NCBI GenBank assembly: GCA_035630195.1
Contig: DASQLD010000331.1
Span: 1 to 12,670, forward strand
Origin: DASQDN01 sp035630195
Lineage (GTDB): Bacteria > Acidobacteriota > Terriglobia > Bryobacterales > Bryobacteraceae
Direction of reading: 5' to 3'
DNA: 12,670 nt
This document shows, in pieces, positions 1 through 7,083 of the stretch. The notes under the pieces were generated by a model. That model worked only from the letters and a program-made list of their open reading frames with translations, was not told the DNA's origin and ran no database searches. Both the position numbers and the translations under genes were made by a program. Each line of letters starts with the position of its first letter. Within the stretch, counting starts at the first letter, position 1.

Positions 1-1
1 G

Positions 2-685
2 GATGATAACACCGAAATCCGGCTAAACGGGGCGGTTGTTGCTACCCGGCAAAGGGCGCAGTTCTATGAAACGGAGGTCTCGTCGGGCTCGGTTGGTGTC
101 ATAGAGACGTCGGGCCCGGCGCAGGCTTACCAGTATTCGCAGTCGCAAGCCGTTGATAATGTGCTGTCCGATCCGTTCATGATGACGCTCGTGCCGGTTG
201 AGCAGTACCAGTCTTCGTACGTTCTATCAACACCGGCAGCGGAACCGATTGCCTTCGAAAACTACCTGAATTTAGTCACGCGAACGAACGATGTTCAGAC
301 TTGTCGAATCGACGGGACCTCCCTGCCGATCAGTTGGCAAGCCATTGGAAGCACCGGCTATTCCGGAGCGCGTGTTCCGGTTAGCATCGGCGCCCATCAA
401 GTGTCCTGCTCCTCGAGCTTCGGCACGAGCATTTACGGCTTCGCGACCTACGACTCGTATGGGCACACGGGCGGAGGCGCGGTGAAGTTTATTTCAGCCC
501 CGCGCTGTGATATCGATGGCAATGGACTAGTGAATATTGTGGACGTAAATGCGATCATGGCAGCTCGAAACCGGCCCGCGAGCGGTCCCGAAGACCAACG
601 CGATGCGGACGCGGACTTGGTGATCACGGTTGCCGATGCGCGCGCCTGCACGCTTCGTTGTACGAAGGCGCAGTGTGCTCTTTAG
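2..685 (+). CDS. IgGFc-binding-like protein with dockerin-like C-terminus (5' end outside window)
   Basis: The frame is open from base 2 to the TAG at 683-685, giving the last 227 residues of a longer protein; a GTG at 161 is only an internal codon because the same frame reads on upstream with sensible protein. The first ~165 residues (NTEIRLNG, MTLVPVEQY, GYSGARVPVSIGAHQV, then YGFATYDSYGHTGG) look like the end of the IgGFc-binding domain found in bacterial surface or secreted proteins. The tail has two Asp-rich, EF-hand-like loops (CDIDGNGLVNIVDVNAI and RDADADLVITVADA), as in type I dockerins, and ends in a Cys-rich stretch (CTLRCTKAQCAL). By family knowledge it is probably exported and binds calcium through the tail. 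No cohesin partner or sorting signal is visible. It is probably unrelated to the defence operon. Confidence 0.75.
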   Translation, partial: DDNTEIRLNGAVVATRQRAQFYETEVSSGSVGVIETSGPAQAYQYSQSQAVDNVLSDPFMMTLVPVEQYQSSYVLSTPAAEPIAFENYLNLVTRTNDVQTCRIDGTSLPISWQAIGSTGYSGARVPVSIGAHQVSCSSSFGTSIYGFATYDSYGHTGGGAVKFISAPRCDIDGNGLVNIVDVNAIMAARNRPASGPEDQRDADADLVITVADARACTLRCTKAQCAL

Positions 686-729
686 TTTCTGCCCGAGGGG
701 TTTTCTCTTCCGGACCGCGATTGCCGTCA
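686..729 (+). terminator. possible weak terminator after the dockerin-like gene
   Basis: A short CCC-GAG-GGG hairpin at about 692-700 is followed by GTTTT. The stem is only three pairs, so it is a weak candidate for the end of the upstream transcript. Confidence 0.15.
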
Positions 730-751
730 GGTTCGATTCCTATCGCCTCCA
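730..751 (+). other. tRNA/tmRNA 3'-end remnant, candidate attachment-site core
   Basis: GGTTCGATTCC (730-740) matches the universal T-arm consensus, and CGCCTCCA (744-751) sits exactly where the 3' acceptor strand plus discriminator A of a tRNA or tmRNA would be. The 5' side is not a tRNA: only three of five T-stem pairs form (GG-A with T-CC) and the upstream sequence is the end of a coding region. The 3' CCA is also missing. A 3' fragment of a tRNA-like gene lying 31 bp from the 3' end of a tyrosine recombinase gene is what an attachment-site half left by integration looks like. The second copy is not in the window, so chance similarity remains possible. Confidence 0.5.
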
Positions 752-782
752 ACAATCCTCAAATCGAGAGCCGTTCTTACAA

Positions 783-1715
783 TCACGTGGCTTTGATGCG
801 TAGGCCTAAATGGTCGCAAGGCGCGTCGGTAAAGTCCTGTTCGACACCCAGGTATCGCTCCGTTGTCTGAATCGAGGCATGACCGAGGGATAACTGAATC
901 TGCTCGAGTGGCGCATGTCCCTTATGGGCGAGCTTCGCGTAGGAGCGGCGCAGATCATGCGGCGCAAAGCTTTTCATCCCAAGAGTGCCGGCATACGCCT
1001 TCACGGTATTGAAGACAGCTTGCGCCGTCATGCGCGCGACGCAGACGCGGCCGCCTTTGTTGACGGGACGGAACACAGGCCCGGTGGTGAGTTCTGCGCT
1101 CGTGATCCAAACATCGAGCGCCGCTTTCGCCCAGCTCGGCATGGGGATCGAGCGCACGCGCGCCCCTTTGCCGACCAGATCGACGATTACCCAGCGGCCG
1201 TCGCGTTGTTGGATGTGCTCGAGGGTGAGCGAGGCAGTCTCTTCGCGCCGCAACCCACAGCCCAGCATCACCGCCAGCAGCGCGCGATCGCGCTTGCCTT
1301 TGCGCATGGCCGTGTTCGGTTCGTTGACGAGCGCTTCGGCTTGCGGCACGCTCAACCAGTTGCCGATGCGGACGCCTTGCCGGCGCGCGCCTTTGACGCG
1401 CGTGATTGCCGTCGCGGTTTCGGGCGCGAGCAGTCCGTTGTCGGCGGCTTCGGCGGCAAGCCGGCGCAGCGCCGTCATCCGCAAATTGATGGTGGAAGCG
1501 GCGAGGCCCGATTCGACCAGCTTGGCGCGATACGCTTGCACGCTGGCTTTGCTGAACCCGCCCGGCGGCCGCGTCGCCGCGAACCATTGCAAGAAGTCGT
1601 CGACCGCGCGGCCGTAGGCGCGCTTGGACTCGCAGCTGTGCACCGAATCACGCACTAGCGCCTTTAGACGGACGGCGAAATCAGGAGCGGGAACAGCAAC
1701 GGAGAGGGCGGTCAC
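783..1715 (-). CDS. tyrosine recombinase / site-specific integrase
   Basis: This 310-residue protein has an N-terminal SAM-like core-binding domain (about 12-95) and a C-terminal catalytic domain (about 120-305). All catalytic residues are visible: R156 in CGLRREE, K183 in GKGARVRSIP, H253 and R256 in PHDLRRS, H279 in LGHAS, and the nucleophile Y288 in TERYLG. It should cut and rejoin DNA through a 3'-phosphotyrosine. The start is the GTG at 1715-1713; an in-frame TAA lies six codons upstream and no good Shine-Dalgarno is seen. Length is close to XerC/D, but the setting (a tRNA-like remnant beyond its 3' end, a repeat-rich gap upstream, a defence cargo) suggests the integrase of a genomic island. 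Its codons are clearly more GC-rich than those of the restriction genes. XerC/D-type housekeeping function is less likely. Confidence 0.9.
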   Translation of the reverse strand: MTALSVAVPAPDFAVRLKALVRDSVHSCESKRAYGRAVDDFLQWFAATRPPGGFSKASVQAYRAKLVESGLAASTINLRMTALRRLAAEAADNGLLAPETATAITRVKGARRQGVRIGNWLSVPQAEALVNEPNTAMRKGKRDRALLAVMLGCGLRREETASLTLEHIQQRDGRWVIVDLVGKGARVRSIPMPSWAKAALDVWITSAELTTGPVFRPVNKGGRVCVARMTAQAVFNTVKAYAGTLGMKSFAPHDLRRSYAKLAHKGHAPLEQIQLSLGHASIQTTERYLGVEQDFTDAPCDHLGLRIKAT

Positions 1716-1724
1716 GAGGGGCAG

Positions 1725-1760
1725 AATAGCTTACGTTAGTGTGGAATACCATAAGCTATT
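1725..1760. repeat. perfect 9-bp inverted repeat upstream of the integrase gene
   Basis: Arms aatagctta (1725-1733) and taagctatt (1752-1760) are exact reverse complements separated by 18 bp. The right-hand boundary of the integrase gene is 10 bp away. It could be a recombinase core or accessory site, or an operator controlling the integrase; the sequence alone does not decide. Confidence 0.5.
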
Positions 1761-1833
1761 TCCCTTGTTTTCCCGAGCAATTCTGCGCATCGGCACGCGC
1801 CATTTCGCGCGCTAACCCTCTATGATGAGGTAC

Positions 1834-1859
1834 AAAACGCGACGAAATTCGACGACTAA
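1834..1859. repeat. imperfect 26-bp direct repeat, copy 1
   Basis: The 14 bases aaaacgcgacgaaa are shared exactly with copy 2 at 1923-1948, then two differences (tt for cg), then cgacg shared, then further near-identity. Copies start 89 bp apart. A gcgacgaa/cgacg motif also recurs inside each copy. Confidence 0.55.
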
Positions 1860-1922
1860 ACGGCCTGGTAGGAAAATTCCGGTAGACCATTCTTCCCGTA
1901 CTTTTTGAGAAAACACGATTTG

Positions 1923-1948
1923 AAAACGCGACGAAACGCGACGCCTAC
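1923..1948. repeat. imperfect 26-bp direct repeat, copy 2
   Basis: Partner of the repeat at 1834-1859, with about 22 of 26 positions identical. Here the internal motif is cleaner: cgcgacgaaa is followed at once by cgcgacg. Candidate arm-type site for the adjacent recombinase; not proven. Confidence 0.55.
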
Positions 1949-2013
1949 CGGGCCCCTTTCGGAAAACTCTGATTCCCAGCCTGGACGTACCCTCGGGCAA
2001 GTAGAGTTGGTCA

Positions 2014-2056
2014 TGAGCAACTCGTAAAGTATTGATAACGTGGCTACGGTTGCTCA
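2014..2056. repeat. 8-bp inverted repeat (tgagcaac / gttgctca)
   Basis: Arms at 2014-2021 and 2049-2056 are perfect reverse complements with a 27-bp spacer. A second, outer pair gtagag (2001-2006) / ctctac (2070-2075) is roughly nested around it. Purpose unknown; a protein-binding site or a chance structure. Confidence 0.25.
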
Positions 2057-2234
2057 TCTCAGGTAGATACTCTACTAGAAGACGGTCTGGACAATCTCGT
2101 GTTAAAACTCGCGCCTTGCGCGTCGCTGAAAGATTCCCGGGCAAAAACGTCTTCTGAACGACTTGGCCATACCGTGGGCAATCTAAGCGTGCCCTTTGTC
2201 GCAAGTCCGACGACGGTCGATTTGGCCGTTCAAG

Positions 2235-2594
2235 CTAAGCGTAGATCACTGGCCAGAGATCGCGGTCAGCGTGCCTTGCGCTGATGCTCGCACGATGCTC
2301 ATCTTCAAAGTGTCTCCAGTAGTGGCCACAGACACCCACGAACTTACCTGAATGGCGCTGCATGGCAATTTCAAAAAGAAGAAAACCTGCACGCTTGTCG
2401 TTCGGCAGCTCGCGCGGTCCACGCGATAGCACCCAAGGAAACTGCAGACCCCGCCCATTAGGCATGTCACATTTCGGGAACGCCGTTTTCGGATGCCCAA
2501 ATGCTTCCCGAGGTTCTAGGCCGAAGACTTCTTACGGCTGCCCATCCCATTCACGATGAATCCGGCCGTTTTCGAACAGTTGCCTGTACCCCAT
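2235..2594 (-). pseudogene. possible decayed small gene, unknown function
   Basis: Read on the minus strand from the ATG at 2594-2592, one frame runs 120 codons to a TAG at 2237-2235 and is broken only once, by a TAA at 2534-2532. The translation before the stop (MGYRQLFENGRIHREWDGQP) and after it (for example GKFVGVCGHYWRHFEDEH and ADRDLWPVIYA) is rich in charged and aromatic residues and looks more protein-like than the other frames here. The downstream part could start by itself at the ATG at 2465 (76 residues), but has no clear ribosome binding site. I do not recognise a family. It may simply be noncoding sequence. Confidence 0.25.
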
Positions 2595-2609
2595 CTGTAA
2601 CGGGCGGAA

Positions 2610-2629
2610 CGCAGTACAATCGCAGTACA
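2610..2629. promoter_or_regulatory. tandem cgcagtaca half-sites, candidate RHH operator/promoter
   Basis: cgcagtaca occurs exactly at 2610-2618 and 2621-2629, starting 11 bp apart, close to one helical turn. The pair lies 20 bp before the RHH start codon. Between and overlapping them, tacaat (2615-2620) is a reasonable -10 element, though no good -35 is seen at 16-18 bp. RHH repressors of the MetJ/Arc/CopG group usually bind tandem short sites about a turn apart in their own promoter, so autorepression is a plausible reading. Confidence 0.4.
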
Positions 2630-2649
2630 CCGACGTTGCGAAAAGAGCT

Positions 2650-2874
2650 ATGCCGCAGGCGAAAACTGAGACCGTGTCCATTCGAACCTCTAGGGAAATC
2701 AAGGACCTACTGCGCCTTGCCGCTGCGCACGAAAACCGGTCGATCGCGTCCACGATAGAACTCCTGATTCGCCATTACGCTAAACGGAATGACCTGTCTG
2801 GCGCTGCTCCCAGCGTTGCGAAACTTGGTCCGGTATCGCGGAAAGGAGCTGCTAATGGACAAGATGTCGCTTAA
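2650..2874 (+). CDS. small ribbon-helix-helix DNA-binding protein, probable operon regulator
   Basis: This 74-residue protein starts at ATG 2650. Residues 5-13 (KTETVSIRT) form the likely beta-strand, 14-27 (SREIKDLLRLAAAH) helix A, N29-R30-S31 the turn, and 31-45 (SIASTIELLIRHYAK) helix B: the classic MetJ/Arc/CopG ribbon-helix-helix pattern. The last ~25 residues are a low-complexity tail that overlaps the hsdR ribosome binding site and start. The stop (2872-2874) lies 20 bp inside hsdR, so the two are likely translationally coupled. By family it should dimerise and bind DNA through the beta-ribbon; repression of its own operon is inferred. It could also be an orphan antitoxin-like protein, but no toxin gene is adjacent. 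Confidence 0.75.
   Translation: MPQAKTETVSIRTSREIKDLLRLAAAHENRSIASTIELLIRHYAKRNDLSGAAPSVAKLGPVSRKGAANGQDVA
2842..2848 (+). promoter_or_regulatory. strong ribosome binding site that fixes the hsdR start
   Basis: aaaggag stands six bases before the ATG at 2855. It lies inside the 3' end of the RHH gene and decides for the 2855 start over the GTG-type extension from 2789, whose extra 22 residues do not resemble HsdR. Confidence 0.8.
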
Positions 2875-5272
2875 TGAGCGAGATATCTGCACCAAGTTCA
2901 TCACGCCAGCGATTCTGGAGGCTGGTTGGAGGCAGAATCAGTTCCGGCAAGAGGTAAATCTCACCGATGGCCGGGTGATCGTGCGCGGCACTCTTGCGGC
3001 TCGAAGTCGAAATCCAGGAATGAAGGGTGGCCCCAAGCGCGCCGACTATATTCTTTACGCCCAGCCGCATCTTCCGATTGCGGTTATTGAGGCGAAGCAG
3101 GCTCGCTATCCCGTAGGGCACGGCATGCAGCAGGCACTCTCGTATGCCGAGATGCTGGACGCTCCCTTCGCCTTGAGCAGCAACGGTAATGGTTTCCTGA
3201 TCCACGACCGTACTGGGGTAACCCAACCTGTCGAACGCGAACTCCCGCTCAACGCTTTCCCCTTATTCGAGGAACTGTGGCCGCTTTACCAGGAATGGAA
3301 AGGACTCAAGGACCCTGGGGCACTGAGACTGGTTCAACAATCTTTCTACGCCGATGGCAGTGGCCGCGAGCCACGCTATTACCAGTTTGTCGCGATAAAT
3401 CGGACCGTCGAAGCCATCGCCAAAGGTCAGCAGCGTGTATTGCTCGTGATGGCGACTGGCACGGGCAAGACCTACACCGCGTTTCAGATAATTTGGCGCT
3501 TGTGGAAGGCGAAGGCGAAGAAACGCATATTGTTTCTAGCCGATCGGAACATTCTCGTCGACCAGACCATGCAACAGGACTTCGCCCCGTTCGGCGAGGT
3601 CATGCACAAGGTGACCAATCGCGAAATCCGAAAGAACTACGAGATCTATCTGGCCCTCTACCAGGCGGTCACCGGACGTGAGGAGTGGAAACAGATCTAT
3701 CGCCAATTTCCGGCCGACTTCTTCGATTTAGTGGTCATAGATGAATGCCATCGGGGGAGCGCAGCCGATGATTCCGCTTGGCGAGAAGTCCTAGATTACT
3801 TCAGTCAAGCCACCCACATCGGCCTAACAGCCACGCCGAAGGAAACCGAGGACGCCAGCAACACAACGTATTTCGGAGAGCCCATTTACAGATATTCCCT
3901 GAGGCAGGGAATCGACGACGGCTTCCTCGCCCCTTACAAGGTGATTCGAATCGCTGCTGATGTTGACGCAATTGGATACACCCCGGACATTGGCAAGGTC
4001 GACAAGTTCGGCCAAGTCGTTGAGCAGCGCCAATACAACACGCGAGATTATGACCGGACCTTGGTCCTCGAGAAGAGGACGCGGCTGGTCGCATCCAAAG
4101 TTTGGGAGTACCTCAGGAATACCGATCCCATGGCCAAGACAATTGTGTTCTGCGACGATCAGGACCACGCGGAACGCATGCGGCAGGAACTGGTGAAACT
4201 TATCCCAGCCGCGGCGAACAACAGGCGTTACGTCATGAGAATCACTAGTGACGATCCCGAAGGCAAGGCTCAAATCTCCTACTTCATCGACAACGATGAA
4301 CCCTACCCGGTAATCGCCACGACCTCGAAACTCCTAAGCACCGGAGTCGATGCCAAGACCTGCAAACTCATTGTGTTGGACCAGAACATCAACTCCATGA
4401 CCGAATTCAAACAGATCATCGGACGGGGCACGCGAATCCGCGAAGACTACCAAAAGCTTTACTTCACGATCATGGATTTCAAAGGCGCGACCCGCCTATT
4501 TGCCGATCCCGAATTCGACGGCGAGCCCGTGGTGGTATATGAGCCAAGACCTGACCAACCTGTTGTACCGCCTGAAATCGGGGATTCCGTCGGCCATGAC
4601 GATTCACCGCCGCCATCGGACATCGATCATCAACCAACCGGCGGATCTGCCCTTTCTGAGGCCGGTCAGGGACGGACAAAGTACTACGTTGACGACGTCA
4701 ATGTCCGCGTGGCAGTGGAGCGGTCTCAATATCTCAATGCCGACGGTCGACTCATCACCGAAGACTATCGCGTTCTTTTGAAGAACGATATACGGGAGGC
4801 CATCCGGGCCGAATACGGCAGCTTAGCCGAATTCTTGCGTCGTTGGAACAGCGCGGAACGCAAGCAGGCGGTCCTCGATGAACTTGCGGAACGTGGTGTA
4901 AAGTTGGACGTCCTGCAGCAAGCTGTTCCCAACGGCATCGACCTGGACGCCTTCGACCTCGTAGCCCATGTCGCATTCGATCAGAAGCCGCTGACTAGGC
5001 GGGAGCGCGCGAATAAAGTCAAAAAGCGAGATGTATTTGGCACCTACAGTGATCACGCCCAAGCGGTCCTAGATGCGTTGCTTGAGAAATTTGCTGATCA
5101 TGGCGTGCAGAACATCGAGGACGCAAAGGTCCTCGAACTGCCTCCTTTCGATCAACTCGGCAGTAAAACCGAGATTCGCCGCGGCATCTTCGGCGGAGTC
5201 GAACAATACAGCCAAGCGATTAGAGCACTTGAGCAGGCTATCTACGAAGAGCCCGAACAGAAGACGGCGTAG
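2855..5272 (+). CDS. hsdR: type I restriction enzyme, R subunit (HsdR)
   Basis: This is an 805-residue motor and nuclease subunit. With HsdM and HsdS it binds unmodified target sites, translocates DNA using ATP and cuts at a distance. Residues 1-130 carry the nuclease: D64 (RADYIL) and E79-A-K81 (IAVIEAK) fit the PD-(D/E)xK motif. The SF2 motor shows Walker A MATGTGKT (199-206), DECH (296-299), TATP (325-328) and motif VI QIIGRGTR (520-527). The C-terminal ~100 residues (from about ANKVKKRDVFGTY) match the EcoEI-type HsdR C-terminal region that contacts the methylase, suggesting a type IB-like family. No motif is missing. The start at 2855 overlaps the RHH gene by 20 bp; hsdM follows after 23 bp. 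Confidence 0.95.
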   Translation: MDKMSLNERDICTKFITPAILEAGWRQNQFRQEVNLTDGRVIVRGTLAARSRNPGMKGGPKRADYILYAQPHLPIAVIEAKQARYPVGHGMQQALSYAEMLDAPFALSSNGNGFLIHDRTGVTQPVERELPLNAFPLFEELWPLYQEWKGLKDPGALRLVQQSFYADGSGREPRYYQFVAINRTVEAIAKGQQRVLLVMATGTGKTYTAFQIIWRLWKAKAKKRILFLADRNILVDQTMQQDFAPFGEVMHKVTNREIRKNYEIYLALYQAVTGREEWKQIYRQFPADFFDLVVIDECHRGSAADDSAWREVLDYFSQATHIGLTATPKETEDASNTTYFGEPIYRYSLRQGIDDGFLAPYKVIRIAADVDAIGYTPDIGKVDKFGQVVEQRQYNTRDYDRTLVLEKRTRLVASKVWEYLRNTDPMAKTIVFCDDQDHAERMRQELVKLIPAAANNRRYVMRITSDDPEGKAQISYFIDNDEPYPVIATTSKLLSTGVDAKTCKLIVLDQNINSMTEFKQIIGRGTRIREDYQKLYFTIMDFKGATRLFADPEFDGEPVVVYEPRPDQPVVPPEIGDSVGHDDSPPPSDIDHQPTGGSALSEAGQGRTKYYVDDVNVRVAVERSQYLNADGRLITEDYRVLLKNDIREAIRAEYGSLAEFLRRWNSAERKQAVLDELAERGVKLDVLQQAVPNGIDLDAFDLVAHVAFDQKPLTRRERANKVKKRDVFGTYSDHAQAVLDALLEKFADHGVQNIEDAKVLELPPFDQLGSKTEIRRGIFGGVEQYSQAIRALEQAIYEEPEQKTA

Positions 5273-5295
5273 CCACCGGCAGACACCTTACAAGA

Positions 5296-7083
5296 ATGAA
5301 CTTAACCAGCACGATTAAGGCGATCCAGGACATCATGCGAAAGGACGATGGCGTCGACGGCGACGCGCAACGTATCGGCCAACTTACATGGATGCTCTTC
5401 CTTAAAGTCTTTGACCAGCGAGAGGAAGAGTGGGAAGATGACAATCCGAAGTACAAATCCCCCCTTCCCAAGCGCCTGCGGTGGCGGAATTGGGCTGCAT
5501 ACGTACCTGACGCCAACGGCAAGAAGAAGCCTCAGATTGCCGCGAGCGAGGTGATCGGCTTCGTCAATAACGAGCTTTTTCCTACGCTACAGGAACTCGA
5601 CATTGAGGCGAATGACAAGTTTAAGCCTCTACGAAAAGTCATCCGCAGCATATTTGAGGATGCGAACAACTTCATGAAATCGGGGACTCAGCTGCTCGCG
5701 GTAATCGAGAAGCTTGAGGAATCCATCAATTTCCACGATTTCAAAACCCGCGCAAACCTGGGAGATGTGTATGAGCAGGTCCTAAATGACCTGCGCAGCG
5801 CCGGTAATGCGGGCGAGTTCTATACGCCTCGGGCGATCACGCAATTCATGGTCGACCGCGTGAATCCACGCCTCGACAAACGCGAAAAGTTGCTGGACCC
5901 AGCCTGCGGGACTGGCGGCTTCTTAACCGCGACCATCGACCACTTCCGTAACCAGCTGGGAACGCATTCGTCCGCGGCCGATCGCCGCGCTATCGAGCAA
6001 CTTATTCGCGGCTTCGAAAAAAAGCAGCTTCCACACCTACTCTGCACGACGAACATGTTGTTGCATGGTATCGACGTGCCGAGCCAGATCGAGCATAAGA
6101 ATACTCTGAGCATTGGCTGGAACGATTGGGGCGCGCATGAGAAGGTTCACTGCGTTGTCACCAATCCACCCTTCGGCGGATACGAAGAAGATGGTGTCGG
6201 AACAAGCTATCCAGCTGACCTGCGCACGCGTGAAACGGCCGACATGTTCGTGGCCCTCATCGTGAAGAAGCTCCTCAAAGAGGATGGCCGTGCCGCCGTG
6301 GTTCTGCCCGATGGTTTCCTGTTCGGTGAAGGAATCAAGAATGCCCTAAAACGACTACTGCTGCGGGACTGCAAACTTCACACAGTCATTCGACTTCCTC
6401 GAGGAGTGTTCGCACCGTACACGACGATCAAGACAAATCTGCTCTTCTTCACAAAGGGTCCAGTGATTGATGATGGGACCGAGCGCTTTCACACCGAGAC
6501 CATCTGGTTCTACGAGCATCCGTATCCGCCTGGATACAAGAGCTATTCCAAGACGAAGCCCATTCGCCTCGAAGAATTCAAACCCGAGCAGGAATGGTGG
6601 GGAGACGAGGCGAACGACTTTGCAGACCGGGCGGAAAACGTATGGGCGTGGAAGATTGACTTCAAAGCGAAGCGGGAACAGGCCGAAGCCGCGGCCAAGC
6701 CCCATTGGGATCGCGCTGAGTCCTTAAACAATGACGCGGTGGCGGTGGAGAACAGGATTCGCGAACTTCGGAGTTCCTTGGTGGGCAACAGCGACGTTCC
6801 GTCCCGTGAGAACGTCGAAGCTGAAATGGTGACCCTTCGAGAGCAGGCGGAGCGCTTGCGATTGCAGGCCCGCGACGCTCAAGCTGCCGGAGATCGGCTG
6901 TATTGGCCCATCTTCAACCTTGAGCTAAAAAATCCGAATGCGCCGGAAGACGAGAGCCACGACCCGGACATATTACTCGAAAAGTACAAGGCGTTGCTAA
7001 GTCAGATCGAGGAAACAGAGAACCACCTTAAGGGTGAGCTTGCGGCATCTCTCGCCCATCACTTCATGCGTGAGGACGGCTAA
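5296..7083 (+). CDS. hsdM: type I DNA methyltransferase, M subunit (HsdM)
   Basis: A 595-residue N6-adenine methyltransferase that modifies host sites and is also needed in the restriction complex. Residues 1-130 are the HsdM N-terminal helical domain (DAQRIGQLTWMLFLKVFDQ). The Rossmann-type methylase domain follows, with GEFYTPR (173-179), the SAM-binding DPACGTGGF (201-209) and the catalytic NPPF (290-293). From about 455 the chain is rich in Glu, Ala, Arg and Leu and likely forms a coiled coil, including AEMVTLREQAERLRLQARDA, a tail that in this family contacts HsdS and HsdR. The protein is somewhat longer than the shorter HsdM members (~490-530), the excess lying in this tail. No strong ribosome binding site is seen before ATG 5296. 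The TAA overlaps the hsdS ATG by one base (TAATG). Confidence 0.95.
   Translation: MNLTSTIKAIQDIMRKDDGVDGDAQRIGQLTWMLFLKVFDQREEEWEDDNPKYKSPLPKRLRWRNWAAYVPDANGKKKPQIAASEVIGFVNNELFPTLQELDIEANDKFKPLRKVIRSIFEDANNFMKSGTQLLAVIEKLEESINFHDFKTRANLGDVYEQVLNDLRSAGNAGEFYTPRAITQFMVDRVNPRLDKREKLLDPACGTGGFLTATIDHFRNQLGTHSSAADRRAIEQLIRGFEKKQLPHLLCTTNMLLHGIDVPSQIEHKNTLSIGWNDWGAHEKVHCVVTNPPFGGYEEDGVGTSYPADLRTRETADMFVALIVKKLLKEDGRAAVVLPDGFLFGEGIKNALKRLLLRDCKLHTVIRLPRGVFAPYTTIKTNLLFFTKGPVIDDGTERFHTETIWFYEHPYPPGYKSYSKTKPIRLEEFKPEQEWWGDEANDFADRAENVWAWKIDFKAKREQAEAAAKPHWDRAESLNNDAVAVENRIRELRSSLVGNSDVPSRENVEAEMVTLREQAERLRLQARDAQAAGDRLYWPIFNLELKNPNAPEDESHDPDILLEKYKALLSQIEETENHLKGELAASLAHHFMREDG

Larger units (their letters stand above)
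1716..2649. other. gene-poor, repeat-bearing region between integrase and RHH gene
   Basis: I find no convincing gene in these ~930 bp. Longer frames, such as a 130-codon minus-strand frame (2204-1812, TTG start), show no recognisable motif and no ribosome binding site. Structure seen: the inverted repeat at 1725-1760; an imperfect direct repeat at 1834-1859 and 1923-1948; inverted repeat ccggtag/ctaccgg at 1879-1885 and 1945-1951; inverted repeat tgagcaac/gttgctca at 2014-2021 and 2049-2056; the decayed-looking frame at 2235-2594; and the tandem half-sites at 2610-2629. The cluster next to an integrase fits a recombinase binding or attachment region, but that is inference. Confidence 0.5.

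Noticed and set aside
915..1658. Long plus-strand frame (247 codons) and two other long frames opposite the integrase
   Set aside because: They are antisense or frame-shifted to a recombinase with every catalytic residue intact; GC-rich genes commonly give such open shadows, and the translations are Arg/Ala/His-rich with no motif.
1684..1749. Short minus-strand leader-like frame (ATG at 1749-1747, about 21 codons) with an aaggga sequence eight bases upstream
   Set aside because: It overlaps the integrase start in another frame and lies across the inverted repeat; nothing supports translation and the peptide has no regulatory features such as repeated codons.
1812..2204. 130-codon minus-strand frame with TTG start
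   Set aside because: No ribosome binding site, no recognisable motif, spans the direct repeats, and the translation is Arg/Leu/Val-rich without a domain pattern. Kept only as part of the gene-poor region.
2482..2574. Repeated gccgttttcg at 2482-2491 and 2565-2574
   Set aside because: Only 10 bp, no consistent spacing or extra copies; likely chance.
2789..2854. 22-residue N-terminal extension of HsdR
   Set aside because: The residues are read from the out-of-frame end of the RHH gene and do not resemble HsdR, while ATG 2855 has an ideal ribosome binding site.
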